Counted from the stretch's first letter, positions 10,001 through 20,292 are shown. The stretch is 64,000 bases of DNA from Parahaliea maris (GCF_008064665.1 NZ_VRZA01000011.1:26854-90853); one strand, 5' to 3'. Program-made: numbers and translations. The notes: generated from the letters alone by a model not told the origin.

Positions 10001-10849
10001 CTAGCCTGCTGTGGCAAGCGCCTCACCGAGCCGGGTGGTACTACCGGCGGTGTAACCCTCATCCCAGCTGACCGCACCGTCGGCAAACAGCAGGATTACC
10101 GTGGAGCCCAGCTTGAAACGCCCCATCTCCGCACCCTGCTCCAACTGGACGGATTCCGGCGGGGCGGCGTAGTCACGGTGGGCGATCCGGCGTGGCGGGG
10201 GCGCCTCCTGGCCCGACCACACAGTCTCGATGCCCGCCACGATCATGGCGCCCACCAGCACCATAGCCATCGGACCACAGGCCGTATCGAAGTAGCACAC
10301 CAGCCGCTCATTGCGCGCAAACAGGCGGTCGACATTGTCTGCCGTCGTGTTGTTCACCGAAAAAAGATCGCCGGGAATGTAGCGCGTTGCCAGCAGTCGG
10401 CCGGCCACCGGCATGTGGACCCGGTGGTAGTCCCGGGGTGACAGGTAGATGGTGGCAAAGCGCCCGTTGTGAAACTGGGCCGCCCGCTCCGTATCGCCAC
10501 CGAGTAATGCCCAGGTCGAATAGCGCCGGCCCTTGGCCTGGAAAATACTGTGCTCCTCGATACTGCCGATCTGGCTGATGGCGCCATCGGCCGGGCACAC
10601 CACCGCGGCGTCTGCCATCGGGCGGGCGCCCTCTTGCAGCGCCCGGGTGAAGAAGGCGTTGAAATTCTCGTAGCGTTCCGGGTTCGACTCCGCCGCCTCA
10701 CTCATGTTGACGTCGAAATGGCCGACAAAGCGGCGAATCACCCAGTTTTTGAGCCACAGGGGCGAGCGCAACTCGGCAAGCCAGCCCACCAGTCGGGACA
10801 GCAGGTGCTGGGGAACAATGTGCTGAAAAGCAATGAACAGCGAATCCAT
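10001..10849 (-). CDS. psd: Phosphatidylserine decarboxylase proenzyme
   Basis: Inner-membrane enzyme making phosphatidylethanolamine from phosphatidylserine. 282 residues. The SPRDYHRVHMP motif supplies the conserved histidine and aspartate. GRFKLGSTVI near the C-terminus contains the LGST site where autocleavage forms the pyruvoyl cofactor and splits beta and alpha chains. The next gene upstream on the strand is 110 bp away. Confidence 0.96.
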   Translation of the reverse strand: MDSLFIAFQHIVPQHLLSRLVGWLAELRSPLWLKNWVIRRFVGHFDVNMSEAAESNPERYENFNAFFTRALQEGARPMADAAVVCPADGAISQIGSIEEHSIFQAKGRRYSTWALLGGDTERAAQFHNGRFATIYLSPRDYHRVHMPVAGRLLATRYIPGDLFSVNNTTADNVDRLFARNERLVCYFDTACGPMAMVLVGAMIVAGIETVWSGQEAPPPRRIAHRDYAAPPESVQLEQGAEMGRFKLGSTVILLFADGAVSWDEGYTAGSTTRLGEALATAG

Positions 10850-10958
10850 GGCGCCAGGGATATCCTTGATTGCAGTTTGTTGTTATGCGGTGCGGGGTCG
10901 GCCGCGGGCGCTAGTGTAGCACCCGTGACCGCCGCAGAAAGGCGCAATAAACCCGGCC

Positions 10959-12395
10959 CTAGAGATTTTCCTCGGCAAAGGCCGCCAGCCGCGAGCGCAC
11001 GATGCCATTGACGTGCATGATGCCGGCATGAGGGTAGGCCTTGGTCTTCTCGACCAGGTAGGTCAGGCCGGAGGTCAGTGGTGAGATGTACTTGTTGTCG
11101 ATCTGCGCCAGGTTGCCCAGCACCACGATCTTGGAGTCTGCTCCCACCCGGCTGATCACGCTCTTGAGCTGGAACTGGGTCAGGCCCTGGCTCTCGTCGA
11201 TGATGATGTAGGCGTTGTTGAAGGAGCGCCCGCGCATGAAGTTGAGCGACTTGAACTGGATATTCGCCCGTTCTTTCACGTACTCGATGCTGCCGTGGCA
11301 GGACTCGTCGGCGCCGTGGAGGATCTCCAGGTTGTCGTCGAAAGCTGCCAGCCAGGGGGCCATCTTCTCCTCCTCGGTACCCGGCAGGAAACCGATATCC
11401 TCGGCGATGGGCGGGGTGGAGCGGGCCACGATCAGCTTGTTGTAGCGTTTCTGCTCGAGAATGGCATGCAGGCCATAGGCCAGCGCCAGCAGGGTCTTGC
11501 CGGAACCCGCGGGGCCGGTCATCACAGTCATGTCGACGTTGTCATCCTCCAGCAGGGCCATGGCCATGGCCTGCTCCAGGTTGCGCGGGGCCAGGCCCCA
11601 GAAACGGCGGTGCATGAGGTTGTCGCGGCTGTCACAACGCAGGTACACATAGTCGCTGTCGATCCGCTTCACGAAGGCCATAAAGTCGTTGTCGTCGAAC
11701 AGGAACATGTTGGGGTAGGCCTGGGGCAGGGACTTGCGCGGCACCCGGTGCAGGGTGCAGTCCCCCTCGCGCAGGGTGTCGACCTCCGAAATACCGGCCC
11801 AGAAATCGCCCTCGAGGTGTTCGTAGCCCTTGGCCAGCAGGTCGATGTCGTCCAGCACCCGGTCGCGGCGGTAGTCCTCCACGTGCAACAGGCCGGAACC
11901 CTTGGCCTTGATGCGCATGTTGATGTCCTTGGTGATCAGGCACACGAACTCATTGGGTCGCTCGGCCTGCAGGCGCAGGGCCACATTGATGATGCGGTTG
12001 TCGTTGGCCTGGTCCTGGGTGGCGTCGAGGAAGGGAATCTCCGAGCTGTCAGTCAGCAGTTGGTCCGGGTAGATCGCCAACGTGCCGAGAATGCCCTCGA
12101 TATTGCTCCCGGGGACCTCCACCCCCTCCTGGATCTCCTGGGGTGAGGCGGCGTCCACTACCTTGTCGATCATCTGGATGGCTATGCGGGCTTCGCGGCT
12201 CACGGTTTTGTCGCGGCGGTCCTTGATGTGGTCGAGTTCCTCCAGCACCGTCATCGGGATGACCACGTGGTGCTCGTTAAAGGCGGCTATGGCGGTGGGG
12301 TCGTGCAACAGGACGTTCGTATCCAGAACGTAGGTCTTCTTGATGACGGGTTTCAGGTTCGGTTTTTCTATGCGCAGGGTGGAGCCTGAGTCCAT
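10959..12395 (-). CDS. PIN domain-PhoH family ATPase
   Basis: 478 residues. The N-terminal PIN nuclease-fold domain begins TYVLDTNVLLHDPTAI and continues to about 150 (VCLITKDINMRIKA). A linker leads to a PhoH-like P-loop ATPase with GPAGSGKTLLALA and the IIDESQGLTQFQL Walker B region. This PIN-PhoH fusion is widespread (YlaK/PhoH2-like); related PhoH2 proteins have RNA-unwinding and RNase activity. Substrate here is unknown. GAGGAATCCTTC precedes the ATG. It is preceded by a long 472-bp divergent region shared with RNase II, another RNA enzyme. Confidence 0.93.
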   Translation of the reverse strand: MDSGSTLRIEKPNLKPVIKKTYVLDTNVLLHDPTAIAAFNEHHVVIPMTVLEELDHIKDRRDKTVSREARIAIQMIDKVVDAASPQEIQEGVEVPGSNIEGILGTLAIYPDQLLTDSSEIPFLDATQDQANDNRIINVALRLQAERPNEFVCLITKDINMRIKAKGSGLLHVEDYRRDRVLDDIDLLAKGYEHLEGDFWAGISEVDTLREGDCTLHRVPRKSLPQAYPNMFLFDDNDFMAFVKRIDSDYVYLRCDSRDNLMHRRFWGLAPRNLEQAMAMALLEDDNVDMTVMTGPAGSGKTLLALAYGLHAILEQKRYNKLIVARSTPPIAEDIGFLPGTEEEKMAPWLAAFDDNLEILHGADESCHGSIEYVKERANIQFKSLNFMRGRSFNNAYIIIDESQGLTQFQLKSVISRVGADSKIVVLGNLAQIDNKYISPLTSGLTYLVEKTKAYPHAGIMHVNGIVRSRLAAFAEENL

Positions 12396-12867
12396 GAAGG
12401 ATTCCTCATACGGATTGAGTCTGGAATGCTTGCTGCTCTCGTCGGAGGTGAGGAGAGTGCTGGGAGTACAGCGGGGGCCGGCGCGCGAAGCCGGGTCTGG
12501 AGTGGTAAGGAGGGGTGTAGGGTCCCGCCCGGAGCGGTCCGTGAGTGATTCGGCGTTGAGACCGCGGCGTGCGGAGGGTAGGCCGAGTCGATTCCGAGCG
12601 GTGAAAACTCTGTACGATATGGCTGGCGCTGTAGGTAAGACTCCGGACCGGAACAGGTGCAGGGGCCGGCCGGGGTCCGGAAATTCTTCAAAAGGCGGTT
12701 CCCGGATGCTGTGCAGCGACGTTCCCCCGATTATTAGGCCCGCCGCCGGCGACTGTCAACGACGGATCACGGGAATCGCTTCATCCGGTCATGGTCACTG
12801 ACAGGGAGCCCCTTTTCCGCTAGGATAGCCCGCTTGTGTACCCATTATGTAAGACTCTGTATCCGCA
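12396..12867. other. Divergent intergenic region between the PIN-PhoH gene and rnb
   Basis: 472 bp between divergent genes, unusually long for this compact window. Short reading frames in it have no recognisable product. The rnb promoter lies at its right end; promoter elements for the minus-strand gene were not identified. No strong hairpin array or direct repeat was seen. Confidence 0.5.
12798..12826 (+). promoter_or_regulatory. Candidate sigma-70 promoter of rnb
   Basis: CTGACA (12798-12803), a 17-bp spacer and TAGGAT (12821-12826), giving a predicted start near 12833 and a leader of about 35 bases to the ATG at 12868. One mismatch to consensus in the -35 and two in the -10. Confidence 0.55.
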
Positions 12868-14847
12868 ATGCTCAATCAGGACTCGCTCGCCCAGCTGAAG
12901 GGCCTCAAAACGCAAATGGAGGCCGAGAAAGAGCGGGCCGAGGCCGTGGTCAAGGGCACACAGGCCCGCTATGGCTTCGCCGTCCTGGATGACGGCCGGG
13001 AAATTTTCATCCCCCCGGACGAGATGCTCAAGGCCTTCCCCGACGACCGCGTCCAGGTTTGTATCCGGCCCGCCAAGGACAACAAGACTGTCGCCGACAT
13101 CGAAAAGCTGCTGGATAGCCCGCTCACCGATTTCACCGGCCGCTGCGTACGCAAGGGCAAGGCCTTTTTCGTGCAGCCCGACCTGCCCCAGCTCAAGCGC
13201 TGGCTTTTCATTCCCCCCCACGCCCGCAATGGCGTCAAGGAGGGGGATTACGTGCGCTGTGCGATCCTGCGCCACCCCATTCGCGACGGCAAACCCCAGG
13301 CCAAGATCCTGGCGGTACTCGGCAACGACGATACCCCGGGGATCGAAAACCTCTATTGCATGGCCAAATACCACCTGGCCAGCGAATGGAGCCAGAGCGC
13401 AAAGAAGGACCTGGACACCTGCCTGGAGCAGGCCAGCCCACTGACCGGCGACAAACGCACCGACCTGACGGCACTGGAATTCATTTCCATCGACGCCGCC
13501 AAGACCCAGGACATCGACGACGCCCTCTACGCCGAAGTCAGTAACGACGGCTGGACCCTCTACGTGGCCATCGCCGACCCGACCGCCTACATCACCCCCG
13601 ATTCGCAACTGCACCGGGACGTGGCCGCCCGCGGAACCTCGGTGTACTTCCATGGCGACATCCTGCCGATGCTGCCCGAGGCCCTGTCCCAGGACACCTG
13701 TGCCCTGTCGGAGGGCGTGGACCGGCCGGCGCTGGTGTGCCGCATTGCCGTCAGCGACAGCGGTGAAGTGGGCGAGGCGGAATTCCTGGTGGCCAGCGTG
13801 CGGTCCCGGGCCAAGCTCTCCTATTACGCAGTGGACCGCTACCTCAACGGCCAGGCCGACGAACTGATGAGCCACGCCAGTCCACTGGAGGCCCTCTACC
13901 AGGTTTACCGCGCCCTGCGCGCGCGGCGGGAAACCCAGGAACTGGTGATGGAAGATCGTCAGGAGTTTCGCTGGGTGCTGGATGACAACAAGCAGATTGA
14001 CCACATCGAGCCCTACGAGAAACTGCTGTCGCAGAAGCTGGTGGAAGAGTGCATGGTGGCCACCAACCGCTGCGCCGCACGCTTCCTGGCCGAGCACAAG
14101 GTCAGCGGCCCCTTCGTGCGCCATGCCGGCTTCCGTGCCGACCGCCTGGAGGAGACTCGCAAATTCCTGGCCATGCACGCCCCCGAAGTGGCCGAGCTGG
14201 ACCCGACCACCCGCTCGGGCTACCGCAACATCATGCGCGCCCTGGCCGCCGGAGGCAGCGACCTGCCCCTGCGCGCCATGGTCAACCGCCTGCTGACCCG
14301 GGCCGAGCTCGGCACCGAGCCCGGCCTGCACATGGGCATGGCGCTGGAGTGCTACACCAACTGCACCTCCCCCCTGCGCAAGTACGTGGACTTCCTGGTC
14401 CACCTGAAAATCAAGGCCGTGGTACTGGGCGAGGAGATCGCGCCGGACGAACAGACCGACCTCGGCCAGTTGCGGGAGCAACTGGCCAATGCCCGCAACG
14501 CCACCAACGAGGCGGAACGCTGGCTGGCCAGCCGCTATCTGCAGCGGCTGGAAACCGCGGAACCGGGCCGTACGTACCAGGCCACCGTGGCCCATATCAA
14601 TAGCAGCGGCTTTAATGTACGCCTGAATGACAACGGCCTGGAGGGCTTCGTGGACCTGCGCAAGGACCCGGAAAAGTTCAGCTACGACAAGTGGACCGCC
14701 AGCCTGACCAGCACCACACGGCGCTTCCAGCTGGAACAGTCGGTGGAAGTGCGGTTCTCAGGGAGCGACGAGGAAGCGGGCTACCTCAGCCAGTTTGTCA
14801 TCGTTGAGGGCTGTGGCCTGAAACCGCCCAAGCCGGCAAAGGCCTGA
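12868..14847 (+). CDS. Exoribonuclease II family protein (RNB)
   Basis: Processive 3'-5' RNA exonuclease. 659 residues: cold-shock-like OB domains at the N-terminus, an RNB catalytic core with the metal-binding segment FISIDAAKTQDIDDALYAE, and a C-terminal S1 domain (TYQATVAHINSSGFNVRL onward). Length is nearer RNase II than RNase R, and there is no long lysine-rich tail, so RNase II is favoured. Single transcription unit with its own promoter. Confidence 0.93.
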   Translation: MLNQDSLAQLKGLKTQMEAEKERAEAVVKGTQARYGFAVLDDGREIFIPPDEMLKAFPDDRVQVCIRPAKDNKTVADIEKLLDSPLTDFTGRCVRKGKAFFVQPDLPQLKRWLFIPPHARNGVKEGDYVRCAILRHPIRDGKPQAKILAVLGNDDTPGIENLYCMAKYHLASEWSQSAKKDLDTCLEQASPLTGDKRTDLTALEFISIDAAKTQDIDDALYAEVSNDGWTLYVAIADPTAYITPDSQLHRDVAARGTSVYFHGDILPMLPEALSQDTCALSEGVDRPALVCRIAVSDSGEVGEAEFLVASVRSRAKLSYYAVDRYLNGQADELMSHASPLEALYQVYRALRARRETQELVMEDRQEFRWVLDDNKQIDHIEPYEKLLSQKLVEECMVATNRCAARFLAEHKVSGPFVRHAGFRADRLEETRKFLAMHAPEVAELDPTTRSGYRNIMRALAAGGSDLPLRAMVNRLLTRAELGTEPGLHMGMALECYTNCTSPLRKYVDFLVHLKIKAVVLGEEIAPDEQTDLGQLREQLANARNATNEAERWLASRYLQRLETAEPGRTYQATVAHINSSGFNVRLNDNGLEGFVDLRKDPEKFSYDKWTASLTSTTRRFQLEQSVEVRFSGSDEEAGYLSQFVIVEGCGLKPPKPAKA

Positions 14848-14941
14848 CCCTCCCTGCCGGGGTAGTCCAGCCGGGGATGTCGTTGGGGATTACTGCGACG
14901 TCAGAGAACAGGGCCGAGGCCCGAGGGAAGGCAGCGCGGGG

Positions 14942-15289
14942 TTAACAGGCCCCCGCCCGCTCACCCGGCGCCGTCTCAGGGGCGGCGGGCGTCGTGAACA
15001 TCAAACCACTGTGCTGGACCCGCGCCACCAGGCTGACCATCTCGGCCACCCCAAGCGCACGCAGATACTCACCCATGGCGTAGAGGTCGTCGGTCGCGAC
15101 ATCCGGTTCCACCTCGCGCAGGGCCTCGATAACCCGTAACTCCGCGACATCGTACTCCCCACCATCGCCAAATATCAGGCGGGTGAAGGTGTCGACAATG
15201 ATCATTTCTTCGCTGTTGCGGGGCGGGTCATTTCGGGGTGAATCAGCGCAGGGGGCTTCACTACCCCGCTGCGGCATTGCCTGTGCCAT
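14942..15289 (-). CDS. Conserved-looking hypothetical protein
   Basis: 115 residues, not recognised. A polar N-terminus (about 1-30) precedes a compact helical region (VDTFTRLIFGDGGEYDVAEL) and ends with a flexible tail. No signal peptide or membrane segment. ATG 15289 is chosen because AAAAGG lies about 6 bases upstream; the longer reading to 15331 lacks this. It is followed by asnS upstream on the same strand (138-bp gap) and could be cotranscribed with it. Confidence 0.6.
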   Translation of the reverse strand: MAQAMPQRGSEAPCADSPRNDPPRNSEEMIIVDTFTRLIFGDGGEYDVAELRVIEALREVEPDVATDDLYAMGEYLRALGVAEMVSLVARVQHSGLMFTTPAAPETAPGERAGAC

Positions 15290-15427
15290 GATTGCCTTTT
15301 CCCGGTGCCGCCAGGGACGACACCTCTCCATTATCTTTGTAGAAAATCAGTATGGCCCAGCCGGGCCTCTGCTCTGGATAAATTTTAGGCAATATTCACG
15401 GATTTGCTTATTTTTTGTGCGTTTTTC

Positions 15428-16825
15428 TCAAAATGCGGCGTTACCAGGAGTCCGCGGGAAGGGAATCGCATCGCGGACGTTCTCCATGCCGGTCACATAG
15501 TTCAGCAGACGCTCGAAACCCAGGCCAAATCCGGCGTGGGGTACCGTACCGTAGCGGCGCAGGTCGCGGTACCACCACAGCTCTTCTCTCAGGTGTTCGT
15601 CCATGCGGGAATCCAGCACGTCCAGGCGCTCCTCGCGCTGGCTGCCGCCGATAATCTCCCCGATACCCGGCGCCAGCACATCCATGGCTGCCACGGTTTT
15701 TTCGTCGTCGTTGAGGCGCATATAGAAGGCCTTGATGTCTTTCGGGTAGTTCATCAGCACCACCGGGCGGCCGACGTGCTTCTCCGCCAGGTAGCGCTCG
15801 TGCTCGGAGGCGAGGTCGATACCCCAGCTGACCGGGAACTCGAACTTCTCACCGCAGGTTTCCAGGATGCGAATGGCCTCCGAATATTCCATGCGCTCGA
15901 AACGGTTGTCGATCACGCTGCGCAGGCGGTCGATGACCGTGTTGTCGATGCGCTGCTGGAAGAAGGCCATGTCGTCCTCGCGCTCCTCGAGCACCCGGGT
16001 GAACAGGTATTGCAGGAGGTCCTCCGCGAGGGAGGCGTTGTCACTCAGGTCGGCAAAGGCGATTTCCGGCTCCACCATCCAGAACTCGGCCAGGTGGCGG
16101 CTGGTGTTGGAGTTTTCCGCCCGGAAGGTCGGGCCGAAGGTGTACACCTTGCTCATGGCCAGGCAGTAGGACTCCACTTCGAGCTGGCCGGACACCGTGA
16201 GGAAGGCGTCGCCACCGAAAAAGTCCTGACTGTAGTCCGGCTGCCCGTCGGCACCACGGGGCAGGTTCACCGCGTCCAGAGTGCTGACCCGGAACAGCTC
16301 GCCGGCACCTTCACAGTCGCTGCCGGTGATGATCGGGGTATTGATCCAGTGGAAGCCGCGCTCGTAAAAATAGTTGTGGATAGCGTTGGCCAGGGTGGTG
16401 CGCACCCGGGTGATGGCACCGAAGGTATTGGTGCGCGGCCGCAGGTGAGCCTGGGTTCGCAGGTATTCAAAGGTATGACGCTTCTTGGCGATAGGGTAGG
16501 ACTCAGCGTCGTCTACCCAGCCCTGCACCGTCACTTCAGTAGCCTGGATTTCCACACTCTGGCCCTTGCCCTGGGATTCCACCAGTTCGCCCACCACCGT
16601 CACCGCACAGCCGGTGGACAGTTTCAGTACCTCGGATTCATAGTTCTCCAGGCTGCTGGGCACGACCGCCTGGATGGCGTCGAAGGCCGATCCGTCGTGC
16701 ACCGCCAGGAACGAGATGCCCGCCTTGGAGTCGCGCTTGCTGCGCAACCAGCCGCGCACCTCGACGGTAGCGCCTGTGGCGACCTCGCCACGGAGGGCGG
16801 CGGCAACGGAAATGAACTGTGACAT
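15428..16825 (-). CDS. asnS: Asparaginyl-tRNA synthetase
   Basis: Class IIb aminoacyl-tRNA synthetase charging tRNA-Asn. 465 residues: N-terminal OB anticodon-binding fold ([14 protein letters not shown]), class II motif 2 ([21 protein letters not shown] region) and motif 3 ([15 protein letters not shown]). The [11 protein letters not shown] sequence and length favour AsnRS over AspRS, which would carry an insertion domain. No leader or attenuator was recognised upstream. Confidence 0.97.
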   Translation of the reverse strand: MSQFISVAAALRGEVATGATVEVRGWLRSKRDSKAGISFLAVHDGSAFDAIQAVVPSSLENYESEVLKLSTGCAVTVVGELVESQGKGQSVEIQATEVTVQGWVDDAESYPIAKKRHTFEYLRTQAHLRPRTNTFGAITRVRTTLANAIHNYFYERGFHWINTPIITGSDCEGAGELFRVSTLDAVNLPRGADGQPDYSQDFFGGDAFLTVSGQLEVESYCLAMSKVYTFGPTFRAENSNTSRHLAEFWMVEPEIAFADLSDNASLAEDLLQYLFTRVLEEREDDMAFFQQRIDNTVIDRLRSVIDNRFERMEYSEAIRILETCGEKFEFPVSWGIDLASEHERYLAEKHVGRPVVLMNYPKDIKAFYMRLNDDEKTVAAMDVLAPGIGEIIGGSQREERLDVLDSRMDEHLREELWWYRDLRRYGTVPHAGFGLGFERLLNYVTGMENVRDAIPFPRTPGNAAF

Positions 16826-16926
16826 TGGGGGGACTCTCCACTGGGGTGTTGACGCGCGGAGGATACCGAAACCGCGCCGGCGCCGCCAGCGACGGCCACC
16901 GGTTCTTGGCCGTCCAGCTGAGGACT

Positions 16927-17481
16927 CTAACGGGCGATCCGGTTGATGGTAGTGCCGTTCAGGTCCAGGTTGCCCAGCACGCCGGCGTCATTGAAGCTGA
17001 CACCCAGCACCGGGGGGGTATTGCGGGCCGTTTCCAGCCTGCCGCGCTCGTCGACCCGCACCTTGGTGACCCCTTCGCTCACCCCCACTTTCCAGTTGAT
17101 GGTGTTGCGAAAATCGATCAGCGCCTGCTGATCCATGAACAACAGGACCTCGACCTTGCGCCCGCCCTGGTCCTTCATGTTGTGCGGCGCTCCAGCGGAG
17201 GCGTAGTAGGCCACCGGCTCGCCCTTGATCAACAGGGCCCCTTCACCGTAGCGCCCGCGTTCGCCGAAGGTCATCTCCACCACGTCGGGGAACACCAGGA
17301 CACCACTGGCACGCTGGATCAGTTTATCGATTTCCTTCGCGTGCTGGCGCAACTTGGCCAGCGCCGCCTGGCTCTTGCTTTCGATCTCGGTGCGATCATC
17401 CGCTCTTGCCAGGCCCGCCGCCAGCAGTGAGGTCAGTGCCAGCGCAGCCAGTGCCCGCCAGCCGCTTGCCCGTGTTGTCAT
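16927..17481 (-). CDS. Secreted SYLF/Ysc84-domain protein
   Basis: 184 residues with a signal peptide (hydrophobic segment about 8-26 ending GLARA-DD). The body matches the SYLF (lipid-binding, Ysc84-related) pattern: helical start with [33 protein letters not shown], then a beta-rich section. In eukaryotes the fold binds phosphoinositides; the bacterial role is unknown. It follows the SDR gene by 12 bp, so the two are probably cotranscribed. Confidence 0.8.
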   Translation of the reverse strand: MTTRASGWRALAALALTSLLAAGLARADDRTEIESKSQAALAKLRQHAKEIDKLIQRASGVLVFPDVVEMTFGERGRYGEGALLIKGEPVAYYASAGAPHNMKDQGGRKVEVLLFMDQQALIDFRNTINWKVGVSEGVTKVRVDERGRLETARNTPPVLGVSFNDAGVLGNLDLNGTTINRIAR

Positions 17482-17493
17482 CCCCGGTCTCTC

Positions 17494-18492
17494 TTATTGG
17501 TCAAAGGTAAAACTTTCACCGACCAGCGCTTCCGAGAGCTGCCAGAGCTGCTCGGCCAGGGCCGGGTCGGTGGCATAGGATTCTACCCCGCCGGCGGTTT
17601 CCTTGCCCGCTTCTTCTGCCAGATGACAGTCTTCGAGGTAGCGCCCCCCGATACCGGCCAACGCCGGTGATGTGGCGGCGTAGACCGAGGTAGCCGCGCC
17701 CTGGGGAATGGACTTGAACAGGCTGCGTGGCTCGCCGCCCGTTTCCTGCCCGCTTGCGGCCGACCGGCTGGCTGCCCGGGCCCTGATGGCCTCCATATCC
17801 GCTTCGTCCATATGCCGACCGAGTTCGGTCATGATCATGCCGGGGTGGACAGCGAACACCCGCACGCCCAACGGTGCCAGGCGGGCGTCCAGGCCCACAC
17901 TGAACAGGACATTGGCAGTTTTTGACTCACCGTAGGCCCGCCACTTTTCGTACTCCCGCTCGCGGTAATTCGGGTCGTCGAAATTGAAAGCGCCAAAACG
18001 GTGACCGCCGGAACTCAGGTTGATGACCCGCGGTTCAGAGCCAGCGGCGGCCGCTGCCATGAGGGCCGGCGCCATCAGGCAGGTAAACAGGAAGTGGCCG
18101 AGGTGGTTGGTACCGAACTGCATCTCAAACCCCTGGGCCGTGCGCTGCAGCGGACAGGCCATGACTCCCGCATTATTGATGAGCAGGTCAACCTGAGGGT
18201 AGAGATCGAGCAGAGTGGCGGCAGAGTTGCGCACCTTGTCGAGGTCCGCCAAATCGAGCAGGGCGCTGTCGATTTGACCGGGCAACTCCTCGGCCTCCAG
18301 CACCGCGATAGCCGCGTCCAGCTTTTCACGACTGCGGGCCAGCATGACCACCGTGGCGCCGCGGGCTGCCAGAGCCCGGCACGTCTCCAACCCCAGGCCA
18401 GAGGACGCCCCCGTCACCAGCGCCAGGCGCCCCTCCAGCGAAATGCCCTCCAGGACCTCATCGGTTGTCGATGCAAAACCAAACTCTGCCAT
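17494..18492 (-). CDS. Short-chain dehydrogenase/reductase
   Basis: 332 residues, Rossmann oxidoreductase of the extended retinol-dehydrogenase/WW-oxidoreductase-like kind. TGASSGLGLETCRALA gives the nucleotide-binding motif, NNAGVM the structural motif, NLSSGGH the catalytic serine and YGESKTAN the Tyr-Lys pair. Start 18492 is fixed by AAAGGAG 6-7 bases upstream; the ORF continues to 18513 without support. Substrate unknown. Confidence 0.9.
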   Translation of the reverse strand: MAEFGFASTTDEVLEGISLEGRLALVTGASSGLGLETCRALAARGATVVMLARSREKLDAAIAVLEAEELPGQIDSALLDLADLDKVRNSAATLLDLYPQVDLLINNAGVMACPLQRTAQGFEMQFGTNHLGHFLFTCLMAPALMAAAAAGSEPRVINLSSGGHRFGAFNFDDPNYREREYEKWRAYGESKTANVLFSVGLDARLAPLGVRVFAVHPGMIMTELGRHMDEADMEAIRARAASRSAASGQETGGEPRSLFKSIPQGAATSVYAATSPALAGIGGRYLEDCHLAEEAGKETAGGVESYATDPALAEQLWQLSEALVGESFTFDQ

Positions 18493-18641
18493 GTGTAACT
18501 CCTTTATTGTCATATTCGGCGCCCCGTCAGGACCTGCCCTGTTGTTTGCCGGGAACCAGTGTCAGAGAATCAGCTTAGACGTTGTACCGCCGGCGCTTCC
18601 AGCGCAGGAGCACACGAGACCAAACCAGGGGACATCTTATT

Positions 18642-19031
18642 ATGCCAAAGGCACTTCAGGCTCTGGAGAGAGGCAGCTATATCAGTTTCGCCACACGCAA
18701 GCGCTCGGGTGAATTTGTTCCCACGCCGGTGTGGTTTGCCCCTGCAGACAACTGCTACTACCTGTTTTCCGCCGGCGATGCCGGCAAGGTCAAACGCCTG
18801 CGCAATTTCAGCGAGGCGCGTATCGCACCCTGTACTGTCACCGGGAAACTCACCGGCGACTGGCTGGAAGCCAGGGCCTGGCTGGTGGAGAGCAAGGCAG
18901 AGGAGGCCGCTGCGCTGGCGGCCCTGCGACAAAAGTACGGCCTGCAAATGCGTGTTGGCGACCTCTTCGCCCGCCTCAGCGGACGCTTCACCCGCCGCGC
19001 CTACATCCGGGTGGACCTGCCGCAGGAGTGA
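18642..19031 (+). CDS. PPOX-fold flavin/F420-type oxidoreductase
   Basis: 129 residues with the split beta-barrel of the pyridoxamine-phosphate-oxidase-like superfamily: SYISFATRKRSGEFVPTPVWF at the start and the LRNFSEARIAPCTVTGK strand. It resembles the small PPOX-class family often labelled F420-dependent; in a gammaproteobacterium FMN or heme is more plausible. The start at 18642 follows AGGGGAC by 8 bases. Divergent from the SDR with 149 bp between. Confidence 0.75.
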   Translation: MPKALQALERGSYISFATRKRSGEFVPTPVWFAPADNCYYLFSAGDAGKVKRLRNFSEARIAPCTVTGKLTGDWLEARAWLVESKAEEAAALAALRQKYGLQMRVGDLFARLSGRFTRRAYIRVDLPQE

Positions 19032-19037
19032 CCCGGG

Positions 19038-20234
19038 CTAGCGGGTCACCAGCGCCTCCTGCCGGATGCTTTCCAGCTTGAGGCGGTAGTCCTCGACTTC
19101 GCCCTTCAGGGTCGCATTGTCGATGGCCTGGCCGATAAAGTCCGTCGCCGCAACAAAATCGCCGCGCTGGTACTGGATGATGCCCACAGCATAGAGCAGG
19201 CGGCTGTCCTCACCACGCAACTCCAGTGCCCGCTGGTAGTGCTCGAGAGCCCCGTCCCAATCGCCGGCTTCACCGGCCTGGTCGCCCAGCCAGGCGTGGT
19301 AGTAAGGGTTGGTCTCGCGGTAGCTGACGACCCGCTCTTCCCAGTACGCCTGGTCACTTTCGCGCCCCTCGCGCTCATAAAGCACCATCAGGTTGTTCAT
19401 GGCAGAGCGGTCGCGCTCGTTGAGTTGCAGCGCCACAAAGTAGCTTTGCTCCGCCGGGCTGTATTGGCCCGCGGTGCGATAGACCGCCCCGAGGTTCACC
19501 CACAGGTGACCCATGTCAGGACTCAGTTGCAGGGCCCTTACCTCCCGGCGCCAGGCTTCCGCCAGGTCTCCCGCCGCCAGCGCCTCCATGGCCAGGTTGT
19601 TGTGATACAGCGCCAGGGCGTCGGCATCACTGATAACACGGCTGTCCGCCACATCGTGGGAGGGCAGCGGGTCGATATCGACCATGTATTCCTCGCCCCC
19701 GGGCAGGCGCACGACCACGTTCACGTGCAGACGCAGGGCAACCCGTTCGCCCAGCCGGGTCCACTCGGGGCGCACCTCTACCCACTGGTAGCGGGCATCG
19801 AGGCCGGCCTCCCGCGCCAGGGCCACAAACAGGTGGGCGTAGCTGAGGCAGTTGGCCGCGCCGAGGTGAAACACCTCACGGGCACTGCCGTCGGCGTAGG
19901 GGTCATAGCGCATCCCCAACATACCGGCGCCCTTCACCGCACTGTGCAAGGTAAGCAGACGCACCCGCGCCGAAGACCTGGTATTGGCATAGCGCCTGAC
20001 AAACGCTCGCATCTCGTCGTCGAGTGCCAGCAGATCGGGATCCTGGATTGCCCCGGCATCCGGGATCGTAACAACCTCCTGCTCCAACTGCAGGGGAGAC
20101 AGGGTCGCCACGGCCGGGCCCATCGACGGCTGCTGGGCGCAGGCGCCCAGAAAGAGACTCAATAAAGAAAGTACAATAGTGCGACACCAGCGGGGTTGCT
20201 GGCAGCACGAGCGTGGCCTTGCGGGCTGCGCCAT
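19038..20234 (-). CDS. Transglutaminase-like/TPR lipoprotein
   Basis: 398 residues. Signal with lipobox LGAC (Cys at 32). A transglutaminase-like domain follows: AANCLSYAHLFVALAREAG carries the catalytic Cys, RLHVNVVV the His and MVDIDPL the Asp. The C-terminal half is built of tetratricopeptide repeats (about 205-370; NLAMEALAAGDLAEA, NLGAVYRTAGQY, HYQRALELRGED). Likely an outer-membrane lipoprotein with a cysteine protease or scaffold role. GGGAGGATGTT precedes the start. Substrate unknown. Confidence 0.85.
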   Translation of the reverse strand: MAQPARPRSCCQQPRWCRTIVLSLLSLFLGACAQQPSMGPAVATLSPLQLEQEVVTIPDAGAIQDPDLLALDDEMRAFVRRYANTRSSARVRLLTLHSAVKGAGMLGMRYDPYADGSAREVFHLGAANCLSYAHLFVALAREAGLDARYQWVEVRPEWTRLGERVALRLHVNVVVRLPGGEEYMVDIDPLPSHDVADSRVISDADALALYHNNLAMEALAAGDLAEAWRREVRALQLSPDMGHLWVNLGAVYRTAGQYSPAEQSYFVALQLNERDRSAMNNLMVLYEREGRESDQAYWEERVVSYRETNPYYHAWLGDQAGEAGDWDGALEHYQRALELRGEDSRLLYAVGIIQYQRGDFVAATDFIGQAIDNATLKGEVEDYRLKLESIRQEALVTR

Positions 20235-20292
20235 AACATCCTCCCACGCACCGTAATTTTATTGTTTGCGCGGTGCGTGGGAAGAGTATAGC

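Noticed and set aside
9979..10015. Terminator between rsgA and psd (GGCTAG/CTAGCC)
   Set aside because: Only 6 bp of stem with a 9-base loop and no T-tract.
12820..14595. 591-residue open frame antisense to RNase II
   Set aside because: It mirrors the rnb frame; composition is low-complexity Gly/Val/His/Gln typical of antisense frames in GC-rich genes, and no motif is visible.
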